Of a DNA stretch of 7,582 nucleotides, positions 1 through 4,956 are shown piece after piece; the stretch's first letter is position 1, and the number at the start of each line of letters is the position of its first letter. This DNA is from Cyanobacteria bacterium Co-bin13 (GTDB taxonomy: Bacteria > Cyanobacteriota > Cyanobacteriia > Phormidesmidales > Phormidesmidaceae). Where the stretch lies: positions 1 through 7,582 of the forward strand of contig JACVRP010000176.1 in the NCBI GenBank assembly GCA_014534385.1. The letters are read 5' to 3'. The notes below the pieces were generated by a model that had not been told where the DNA came from, searched no databases, and was given only the letters and a program-made list of their open reading frames with translations. The translations under genes were made by a program, and so were the position numbers.

Positions 1-48
1 AAAAAGATGGGCGGTCGTGTAACCAACATTACCCCCGCTAGTCTTTAG
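1..48 (+). CDS. cpcC: C-terminal end of phycocyanin rod linker CpcC (partial)
   Basis: The first 48 bases read in frame 1 as KKMGGRVTNITPASL followed by TAG. This matches the usual end of the CpcD-like C-terminal domain of the ~30-33 kDa phycocyanin rod linker (pattern LGGK/RVxxITPAS), as I remember it from Synechocystis CpcC. The order cpcC-cpcD-cpcE-cpcF is the classic cyanobacterial cpc operon, which supports the call. CpcC joins phycocyanin hexamers inside phycobilisome rods on the cytoplasmic face of the thylakoid. The 5' part of the gene lies outside the window. Only 15 residues are visible, so the assignment rests on this tail and on context. Confidence 0.82.
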   Translation, partial: KKMGGRVTNITPASL

Positions 49-60
49 ATCCGTCTAAGG
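43..60 (+). other. Small stem-loop over the cpcC stop codon
   Basis: CTTTAGA (43-49) and TCTAAGG (54-60) can pair over seven positions with one G-U, closing a TCCG tetraloop. The stem contains the cpcC stop codon. No U-tract follows, so it is not an obvious terminator. It may protect or pause the mRNA end, but that is inference. Confidence 0.45.
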
Positions 61-70
61 TAGCCATAAG

Positions 71-116
71 AGGTGGAGTGATAGAGTCGGCAATTGCTGG
101 ATCTATCGCTCCACCT
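71..116 (+). other. Long stem-loop between cpcC and cpcD (mRNA processing or attenuation element)
   Basis: AGGTGGAGTGATAGA (71-85) pairs with TCTATCGCTCCACCT (102-116) over 15 positions, with a single G-U. The 16-nt loop itself contains the palindrome GCAATTGC. The element is followed by TTTGC rather than a U-run, so full termination is unlikely. Partial terminators or stability hairpins at this place are known in cpc operons, where they set the ratio of abundant upstream messages (cpcB, A, C) to scarce downstream ones (cpcD, E, F). That role here is inferred from position and structure. Confidence 0.7.
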
Positions 117-153
117 TTGCAACGATTGCTGTGTTCATCCATCATTTGAGAGT

Positions 154-160
154 TAGGAGG
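154..160 (+). promoter_or_regulatory. Strong Shine-Dalgarno of cpcD
   Basis: TAGGAGG lies 8 nt upstream of the ATG at 169. It is a near-perfect anti-16S match and fixes the cpcD start. It also rules out the overlapping frame that opens at 131. Confidence 0.85.
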
Positions 161-168
161 CTTTTTTC

Positions 169-420
169 ATGCTTGCTCAGAACGCCTTTGGCAGCACTAT
201 CACTTCTCCCTCTAGCGGTCGGATCTTCCTCTACGAAGTGTCGGGCCTGCGCCAAAACGACGAAACCGACAACAACGCCTACCCCGTTCGCAAGAGTGGT
301 AGTGTCTTTATCAAAGTGCCCTACAGCCGCATGAATGAGGAAATGCAGCGCATCGCGCGCATGGGCGGCAAGATTGTCAGCATTAAACCGCTCTCTGACA
401 GCAACGGCGCAGACGCATAA
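169..420 (+). CDS. cpcD: Phycobilisome rod-capping small linker CpcD
   Basis: The 83-residue protein is a complete CpcD-like domain. It has RIFLYEVSGLRQ at 19-29, SGSVFIKVPYSRM at 43-55 and QRIARMGGKIVSIKPL at 60-75, all typical of the ~9 kDa rod-terminating linker. CpcD binds in the central hole of the membrane-distal phycocyanin hexamer and stops rod growth. Length agrees with the family (about 80-90 aa). The ATG at 169 is fixed by TAGGAGG 8 nt upstream. The gene follows cpcC by 120 bp and precedes cpcE by 11 bp, so cpcD and cpcE are very probably co-transcribed. Its level relative to cpcC may be set by the stem-loop at 71-116. Confidence 0.96.
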   Translation: MLAQNAFGSTITSPSSGRIFLYEVSGLRQNDETDNNAYPVRKSGSVFIKVPYSRMNEEMQRIARMGGKIVSIKPLSDSNGADA

Positions 421-431
421 GAGATTTGACG

Positions 432-1265
432 ATGGTGCTGGAATCTCAACAGCTAGTCAACGCCCAGGGCGAAGCGCTCACGGTTGATCAGGCGATCTCA
501 AATCTGCGTCAAACAGCGGATCCTAGCCTGCGTTACTACGCGGCCTGGTGGCTCGGTCGGTTTCGGGTGCGTGATGGGGCTGCGATCGCAGCCCTAGTTG
601 AAGCCCTCAAAGACGAAACTGACCGCGCTCCCGATGGCGGCTACCCGTTGCGGCGCAATGCGGCGCGGGCACTGGGAAAGCTAGGCGATCGCACAGTTGT
701 TCCAGCACTCATGGGCTGCCTTAGCTGTCCTGACTACTACGTGCGGGAAGCGGCGATTCAGGCCCTAGAGATGCTGGGCGACGATGTTTGTGTGCCAGCC
801 CTCAGGGCCATGCTGGCTGGAGGGATAGAAGCGGCAACCCAGGTTGAGGGGAAACCCCACCTGGTGCAGCCCTATAATGCCATTTTGGAAGCGCTGGGTA
901 GTTTGGGAGCGCGGGCAGCCGTTGAAGAAGTCGCCCCTTTCTTAGATCATCCGGTGCCCCAGGTGCAAAACGCGGCGGCGCGGGCGATGTACCAGCTTAC
1001 AGGAGATGCTGCCTACTGTAATCGGCTGGTGCAGGTGCTGCAGGGGCCGAATCTGCAGCTGCGGCGCTCTGCCATGATGGACTTGGGCGCTGTAGGGTAT
1101 TTGCCGGCGGCGGGTGCGATCGCAGCCACCCTGGCCGAAAATAGCCTTAAGCTGATTGCTCTGCAGGGCGTGCTAGAGCATCATTTGCAGGCAACAGACT
1201 TCCCGGAAAGCTCGCTCTCCTCAGAGGCCCGCCAGGTCATGGCCCTGATGGACGACCTGCTGTAG
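432..1265 (+). CDS. cpcE: Phycocyanobilin lyase subunit CpcE (alpha-phycocyanin Cys-84)
   Basis: This 277-residue protein is an all-helical HEAT-like repeat protein of the CpcE/PBS-lyase family. With CpcF it forms the heterodimeric E/F-type lyase that attaches phycocyanobilin to the conserved Cys-84 of the phycocyanin alpha subunit in the cytoplasm. Recognisable parts are LTVDQAISNLR (16-26), LRYYAAWWLGRFR (33-45), and repeat units with AIAALVEAL (51-59), YPLRRNAARALGKLGD (71-86), YYVREAAIQALEMLGD (102-117) and VQNAAARAMYQLTGD in the second half. Length fits the family (about 265-280 aa). I chose the ATG at 432 because TAAGAGA lies 7 nt upstream; an in-frame TTG at 426 is possible but less likely. 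The stop codon falls inside a duplicated 12-mer (see the repeat at 1261). Confidence 0.95.
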   Translation: MVLESQQLVNAQGEALTVDQAISNLRQTADPSLRYYAAWWLGRFRVRDGAAIAALVEALKDETDRAPDGGYPLRRNAARALGKLGDRTVVPALMGCLSCPDYYVREAAIQALEMLGDDVCVPALRAMLAGGIEAATQVEGKPHLVQPYNAILEALGSLGARAAVEEVAPFLDHPVPQVQNAAARAMYQLTGDAAYCNRLVQVLQGPNLQLRRSAMMDLGAVGYLPAAGAIAATLAENSLKLIALQGVLEHHLQATDFPESSLSSEARQVMALMDDLL

Positions 1266-1315
1266 GATAGGCTTCTGCCTGTTCTGTCTCTTGTAGGATA
1301 GGCATCCTGCCCGTC
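1261..1315. repeat. Duplicated intergenic repeat starting at the cpcE stop codon
   Basis: TGTAGGATAGGC occurs at 1261-1272 and again at 1292-1303, a period of 31 bp. Each copy is followed by a similar tail (TTCTGCCTGT and ATCCTGCCCGT). Each unit has a weak inverted repeat (GGC..GCC, GGCA..TGCC). The first copy supplies the TAG stop codon of cpcE. It resembles short mobile-looking intergenic repeats that are scattered through genomes of filamentous cyanobacteria, but I recognise this only from memory. Confidence 0.65.
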
Positions 1316-1363
1316 CAATTTAAGAATGGGATGGGCCACCCCAAAAGAAATGGCTTGATCGAT

Positions 1364-1380
1364 AGCCTTCTTGGAAGGCT
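1364..1380 (+). other. Stem-loop in the cpcE-cpcF spacer
   Basis: AGCCTTC (1364-1370) pairs perfectly with GAAGGCT (1374-1380) around a TTG loop. There is no U-tract, so a terminator is unlikely. It sits 53 nt upstream of the chosen cpcF start and could influence the stability or translation of the downstream message. The 168-bp gap otherwise holds only the repeat at 1261-1315; I see no promoter that I can defend. Confidence 0.5.
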
Positions 1381-1433
1381 TCAGAAAACGTCCTTGCAAG
1401 CATTCCAATACCGATAGAACCGTGACCTACACA

Positions 1434-2075
1434 ATGGCGTCTCCTTCTGCCGAGCTTGCCGCCCTGATCAATGCGGTTGAAACGGCTGATTCTAAAGCCG
1501 GGATCGTTCAGGCTGTGTGGGCGCTAGCGGCTGCAAACGATCCCAGGGCAATTCCTACCCTAATTGAGGTGCTGGGCTACAACAATCCCGGCGCTGCTGT
1601 AGCAGCGACTGAAGGGCTAGTCAGCCTGGGAGAGGTGGCGGTTCCGGCCCTGCTAGAGCAGCTCGATGGCCACAACTACGGAGCTCGCGCTTGGGCAATT
1701 CGGGCATTGGCCCTGATCCAAGATCCTCGTGCTCTAAACGTATTGGTTGAAACTGCTCGGGGAGATTTTGCCCTCAGCGTGCGTCGAGCGGCAGCTAAGG
1801 GACTGGGCACCCTGAACTGGTCGAAGCTGCCTGAAGCAGCGGTCGAGTCAGCCCAAACCGAAGCGCTCACGACGCTGATTGAAGCAGTGGCGGATCCTGA
1901 ATGGGTTGTGCGCTACGCCGCGGTCGTTGGCTTAGCAGCCTTGGCGGCGGCGCTGCCCCCTGGCGGAAACGCCGATCAAATTCGGCCTGCCCTTGAAACG
2001 GTCGTCAAGCACGACTCGGTGCCTGCCGTACAGGCGCGGGCTCAAATGGCCCTAGATAGCTTTGCCCAAAAGTGA
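1434..2075 (+). CDS. cpcF: Phycocyanobilin lyase subunit CpcF
   Basis: The 213-residue protein is the partner of CpcE in the alpha-phycocyanin phycocyanobilin lyase. Some E/F lyases can also detach or transfer the bilin. It is built of HEAT-like helix pairs: AGIVQAVWALAAANDPRAIPTLIEVL (22-47), AAVAATEGLVSLGEVAVPALLEQL (54-77), ARAWAIRALALIQDPRALNVL (84-104), VRRAAAKGLGTLNW (116-129) and VVRYAAVVGLAALA (158-171). Length agrees with the family. The start is uncertain: ATG 1434 gives the usual N-terminus but has no clear Shine-Dalgarno; GTG 1422 in frame would add four residues. The open frame continues back to TTG 1371, but that would start in the loop of a hairpin. Immediate neighbours are cpcE upstream and a convergent DUF389 gene whose stop is 2 bp away. 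Confidence 0.93.
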   Translation: MASPSAELAALINAVETADSKAGIVQAVWALAAANDPRAIPTLIEVLGYNNPGAAVAATEGLVSLGEVAVPALLEQLDGHNYGARAWAIRALALIQDPRALNVLVETARGDFALSVRRAAAKGLGTLNWSKLPEAAVESAQTEALTTLIEAVADPEWVVRYAAVVGLAALAAALPPGGNADQIRPALETVVKHDSVPAVQARAQMALDSFAQK

Positions 2076-2077
2076 TG

Positions 2078-3091
2078 CTATTGGGAGGGGGGCATAGGCC
2101 GCTCATGGGTGACCTCCTCTAGCTGGCTCACCTGAAAAACGAGCCTAAAAGGGCGACCCATCTCTCGACCTACAAATTCCTCCAGCAGCCCGACCTGATT
2201 TGCCGTTAGCGGCTCATCGGCGTAGACGATCAGCGACACCTCAGGCGGGTTTCTGAGCCAATCAGTCTCCATGCTGACTAGCTGCAGACGCTGAAATGTT
2301 ACCGTTCGATTTAGCAACGCCTGCCGCAGGCTGGCCTCCAGTTGGTTTTGCCGTAGCAGGTTGAAGGAGCTGTAGCCCAGCGGCACCATCAGCAGGCTGG
2401 TCAACATCAGCGTTAGTCCTAAGGGGCGGCGAGCCCGGTGCAAGGGGGAGTAGCCACCCAGGATAAAGGCCAGCATGCAGGCCAAGGTGATGCCCAGCAG
2501 GTTGGTCAGGTACAGCAGCAGTGCGCCCAGGCTCAGCCGTGGATCGCCCTGCGCCAGCCACAGTCCAACAACGCAGATAGGCGGCATCAGCGCGACGGCA
2601 ATGGCGGTTCCGGCGAGGGTCGCTGAGATCTTGGGTTCAAGCCTGGCAACGCCTGCGATCGCACCTGCCGTTAGCGCAATGCCCAGATCGAGCAGTGTTG
2701 GCTGGGTGCGAGCCATCACCTCGCTGCCGTACTGAGCAATGCCTATGATGTAGCCCAGGAGAAGGGAGATCGCGACCGACAGGGCCGTCCCGATGACGAG
2801 TGACAACAGCCCAGATCGAATTAGCCGCCGATCAGCCGCCAGAATGCCAAAAGCGATGCCGCGAATGGGCAGCATTAAAGGGGCAATAATCATGGCCCCA
2901 ATGATGACGGCAGCACTGTTAGACAGCAGCCCCAGAGTAGCAATTACGCAGGAGCCGACAATCAAGATCAAAAAGTTTCGCTCTAGCGTCGATTCTTCCA
3001 GCAGGCTATTTCGCATGTGCTGGTGCGTTTCGGAAGACACACGCTGCCTGGAGGAAAAGTACTTTTGGTGCAATTCAGAGAGTTTCTTCAC
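2078..3091 (-). CDS. DUF389 family (TIGR00341-like) integral membrane protein
   Basis: The 337-residue protein has a soluble N-terminus (1-37), about seven hydrophobic segments (near 39-57, 59-83, 93-118, 133-149, 157-180, 186-213 and 223-243) and a soluble C-terminal domain (about 248-337). The segment ATLGLLSNSAAVIIGAMIIAPLM (51-73) is the hallmark of the DUF389 'uncharacterised hydrophobic' family, whose biochemical role is not established. The start is a GTG with only a weak purine-rich stretch upstream; the first in-frame ATG would be at residue 26. The gene follows the LpxB-related gene by 38 bp on the same strand and is probably the last gene of that operon. It ends in MPPSQ, tail to tail with cpcF and with no room for a terminator between them. 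Confidence 0.88.
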   Translation of the reverse strand: MKKLSELHQKYFSSRQRVSSETHQHMRNSLLEESTLERNFLILIVGSCVIATLGLLSNSAAVIIGAMIIAPLMLPIRGIAFGILAADRRLIRSGLLSLVIGTALSVAISLLLGYIIGIAQYGSEVMARTQPTLLDLGIALTAGAIAGVARLEPKISATLAGTAIAVALMPPICVVGLWLAQGDPRLSLGALLLYLTNLLGITLACMLAFILGGYSPLHRARRPLGLTLMLTSLLMVPLGYSSFNLLRQNQLEASLRQALLNRTVTFQRLQLVSMETDWLRNPPEVSLIVYADEPLTANQVGLLEEFVGREMGRPFRLVFQVSQLEEVTHERPMPPSQ

Positions 3092-3129
3092 AGCTTTGTC
3101 TCTGCCTAGAATGCCTGCCCGGCTCAGGC

Positions 3130-4338
3130 CTAGTCAGCTAGATAGCGGGCAATCTGAGCCGATCCCCCCGGTTCCCCGACGCGCTCCCTGCCATTCTTAA
3201 CACACTGGGCTGTGTAGTCCGGATCGGTGAGGATCGAGACTACCTTATCAGCGGCTTCTGCAATTAAAGCCGGAGTCGCCGAGCGCTTGCCGACAGTGAC
3301 GATAGACGGCCCCAACAGCCGCATTTGGGCTTCGGCAAAGGGGTAAGTAAACTGCGGCCCTGATCCAACAATCTGCACGACAGGCTTGCCCAGACCCACG
3401 GCCTGCTCTACCGCCGTTCCGGCCATGCCAATGGCTAAACTGCAGCATTGAAGAATGTCGGCAAAGGCATCCCGGTGGCAAAATACGTGAGTTTCGCCTT
3501 TGACTAGATGACCTGCCTCCTCTAGTCGCCAGCCCTGCTGATCGGCCAAGCTTTGCAGCCGCTCGTCGGTGATGCTGGGCACCAGGGCTGCCTGAAACTG
3601 GGCTGGCTGCCGCTGGGCTATGGCTTCACACAGCTGAAGCTGGAGACCCAGGTTTTGCAGTGCCTCAGGCAGACGGCTGCCGGGCAACAGGGCAATCATG
3701 GGGTGTTCTGGCTTGAGCTTGAGGTCTTTGCCGGTAGGCCTCAAGACATCCATGATGGGGTAGCCCGCAAAGAGGGTCTTTGATAGCCCCCGCTGCTGCA
3801 GGTCCTGGGCGGTGAAGGCATCGCGGGTGAAAACTTGGCGGCAGCGGTGCGATCGCAGCGCTATCATCGCCAGCATCGGCACCACGGCTCGACCTGTGTA
3901 GTAGCTAGAGGTCGAGACCAGAAACGCCATAAACGGCTTTCCGGTGACGTAGGCAAAGAGAATCGGCACGATATCACCGGTAGCAAACAGCAGATCGCAT
4001 TGCTGGCTATAGCGGCGCACGGCCTGAATCTGCCGCCAGGTCAGCCCCACCAAGCCCGCCGCCAAGTCCCGTAGAAAGTTCACTGGGTTAGTGTCTTGGC
4101 CCCAGGTCAAGGGATTGAGCAGGCGACCCACCACAATATAGTTAAAGCCGCCCGACGGCAGCTTTTGGGTGGGGCCGATGATGGGCACGTCTAGTTTGCG
4201 GTACGCATTGCCCTCTCCCACGATGGGCATGGCTGCCGTTTCCAGGTTAGGGGCAATCTCTCGAAGCGCCTTCAGTACTAAGCTGGCATTGAGATCTTCG
4301 CCGTGACCATTGCTTAAAAAGAGAATGCGCTTGCTCAT
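3130..4338 (-). CDS. LpxB-related (lipid-A-disaccharide synthase-like) protein, cyanobacterial type
   Basis: The 402-residue protein has the look of a GT-B glycosyltransferase related to LpxB. The N-terminus KRILFLSNGHGEDLNA (3-18) stands where LpxB has its acceptor-side glycine-rich loop. Next come LLFATGDIVPILFAY (116-130), AGYPIMDVL (191-199), LLPGSR (217-222, a strong LpxB motif) and GMAGTAVEQAVGLGKPVVQ (304-322, the nucleotide-sugar side). It diverges enough that it fits the separate 'lipid-A-disaccharide synthase-related' family of cyanobacteria and plastid lineages, whose substrate is unknown. I would not assign lipid A synthesis. I chose ATG 4338 because the N-terminal strand begins there; an in-frame ATG at 4380 would overlap the CRR7 gene. 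The gap to the upstream gene is 14 bp, so co-transcription is very likely. Confidence 0.88.
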   Translation of the reverse strand: MSKRILFLSNGHGEDLNASLVLKALREIAPNLETAAMPIVGEGNAYRKLDVPIIGPTQKLPSGGFNYIVVGRLLNPLTWGQDTNPVNFLRDLAAGLVGLTWRQIQAVRRYSQQCDLLFATGDIVPILFAYVTGKPFMAFLVSTSSYYTGRAVVPMLAMIALRSHRCRQVFTRDAFTAQDLQQRGLSKTLFAGYPIMDVLRPTGKDLKLKPEHPMIALLPGSRLPEALQNLGLQLQLCEAIAQRQPAQFQAALVPSITDERLQSLADQQGWRLEEAGHLVKGETHVFCHRDAFADILQCCSLAIGMAGTAVEQAVGLGKPVVQIVGSGPQFTYPFAEAQMRLLGPSIVTVGKRSATPALIAEAADKVVSILTDPDYTAQCVKNGRERVGEPGGSAQIARYLAD

Positions 4339-4352
4339 GAACTTGCGACTGC

Positions 4353-4610
4353 CTACTTCTCTAGACGCACAACATACCACTGCATCTGCTCACCGGGGCG
4401 CAGCTCAAAGTCGCAGGCAGTATCGCGTAGATGAGTGGCCTGCTGCTCTAGGGTTTGAAACTTCTGCAAGTCGTGCGGCAGGTCGCCTTGGCGGTCTGCG
4501 AGCAAAGCTTTCAGCCGCTCCAGCAGCTCCTCGGGTGTGAGAAAGACCTCCTCCTCGCCGGGCACCAGCACAACATACATTTCTTCATCAAACATCAGAG
4601 CATCTGACAT
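4353..4610 (-). CDS. CRR7-family protein (chlororespiratory reduction 7)
   Basis: The 85-residue soluble acidic protein has features I associate with cyanobacterial CRR7 homologues: MYVVL near 10-14, FLTPEELLERLKALL at 22-36, DLPHDLQKF at 42-50 and the ending QWYVVRLEK. In Arabidopsis, CRR7 is needed for accumulation of the chloroplast NDH-1 complex; its role in cyanobacteria is less clear. I chose ATG 4610 because TAGGAA lies just upstream at suitable spacing and because the family starts near MSDALM. An in-frame ATG at 4655, preceded by GGGGAA, would add 15 residues. It is the first gene of a minus-strand operon with the LpxB-related and DUF389 genes, and is divergent from sir. Confidence 0.82.
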   Translation of the reverse strand: MSDALMFDEEMYVVLVPGEEEVFLTPEELLERLKALLADRQGDLPHDLQKFQTLEQQATHLRDTACDFELRPGEQMQWYVVRLEK

Positions 4611-4711
4611 AGCGTTCCTAGAGTGCAGCCGCAGGCGCTGATTACCAGCCGTCATTTCCCCATGCTAAACGGTTTGCCTGCCCGGTTTCCGTCAGCGCTC
4701 CTGCCTGAATT

Positions 4712-4741
4712 TTTAACGTTTCCCTAACGAAGTCCTAACGT
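4712..4741 (+). promoter_or_regulatory. Three TAACG direct repeats with 11-bp period (Pho-box-like operator)
   Basis: TTTAACGT (4712-4719), CCTAACGA (4723-4730) and CCTAACGT (4734-4741) are 8-mers separated by 3 bp, so they fall on the same face of the helix. The geometry of 8-mers with 3-bp gaps is that described for cyanobacterial Pho boxes bound by the OmpR-family regulator SphR. The sequence is close to, but not identical with, the consensus PyTTAAPyPy(T/A), because position 7 is G in all three. The third repeat sits at the -35 position relative to GATAAT at 4758, as expected for an activator site. The regulator is inferred. Confidence 0.6.
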
Positions 4742-4773
4742 GCCCAGTGGATCCAGTGATAATATAGCTATAT
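4735..4773 (+). promoter_or_regulatory. Probable sir promoter with palindrome at the -10
   Basis: GATAAT (4758-4763) is a 5/6 match to a -10 hexamer, 17 bp downstream of CTAACG (4735-4740), a poor -35 that overlaps the last TAACG repeat. The perfect 12-bp palindrome ATATAGCTATAT (4762-4773) overlaps the -10 and would cover the start region. A promoter with a weak -35, an activator-like repeat and a palindrome suggests regulated expression. The start of transcription would be near 4770, giving a leader of about 190 nt before sir. Confidence 0.5.
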
Positions 4774-4878
4774 CATTCACCCAAAATCCGACCGATTTAC
4801 CGGCCTTTAAGGATTCTTTCATCGGCACCTCATAAGACGGTGAATGCTCCACCGGTGAATGCGTTACGGTCGTCCGAG

Positions 4879-4937
4879 TTGCGATCGCCCAAATTGCGAT
4901 CGCACAAATTTAGTTGCCCAAATCATTGTCGCCCAAA
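4879..4937 (+). repeat. Degenerate 15-bp tandem repeat in the sir leader, two units with HIP1
   Basis: Four consecutive units end in the same way: TTGCGATCGCCCAAA (4879-4893), TTGCGATCGCACAAA (4894-4908), TTTAGTTGCCCAAA (4909-4922, one base shorter) and TCATTGTCGCCCAAA (4923-4937). The first two contain the cyanobacterial palindrome GCGATCGC at 4881 and 4896. The array ends 19 bp before the sir start. The frame from GTG 4840 stays open across it, but the resulting peptide looks like a translated repeat, not a protein domain. Confidence 0.8.
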
Positions 4938-4956
4938 ACTGACTGGAATCCTGTTC

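Noticed and set aside
71..120. Rho-independent terminator after cpcC
   Set aside because: The stem is strong but is followed by TTTGC rather than a U-run, and the operon clearly continues into cpcD.
131..334. Open frame overlapping cpcD in another reading frame
   Set aside because: It has no good ribosome site, an unprotein-like composition, and is covered by cpcD, which has a perfect Shine-Dalgarno and a family match.
1371..1433. Extended cpcF N-terminus from TTG 1371
   Set aside because: The start would lie in the loop of a hairpin, has no ribosome site, and the added residues are not family-like.
2262..2561. Minus-strand frame inside the DUF389 gene
   Set aside because: It is a frame-shifted shadow of a clear membrane protein gene, with low-complexity composition.
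3130..4338. True lipid A disaccharide synthase (lpxB)
   Set aside because: LpxB-like motifs are present, but the N-terminal region and spacing match the separate LpxB-related cyanobacterial family, so the name lpxB would overstate the function.
4879..4937. CRISPR array
   Set aside because: The units are direct tandem repeats without spacers and diverge quickly.
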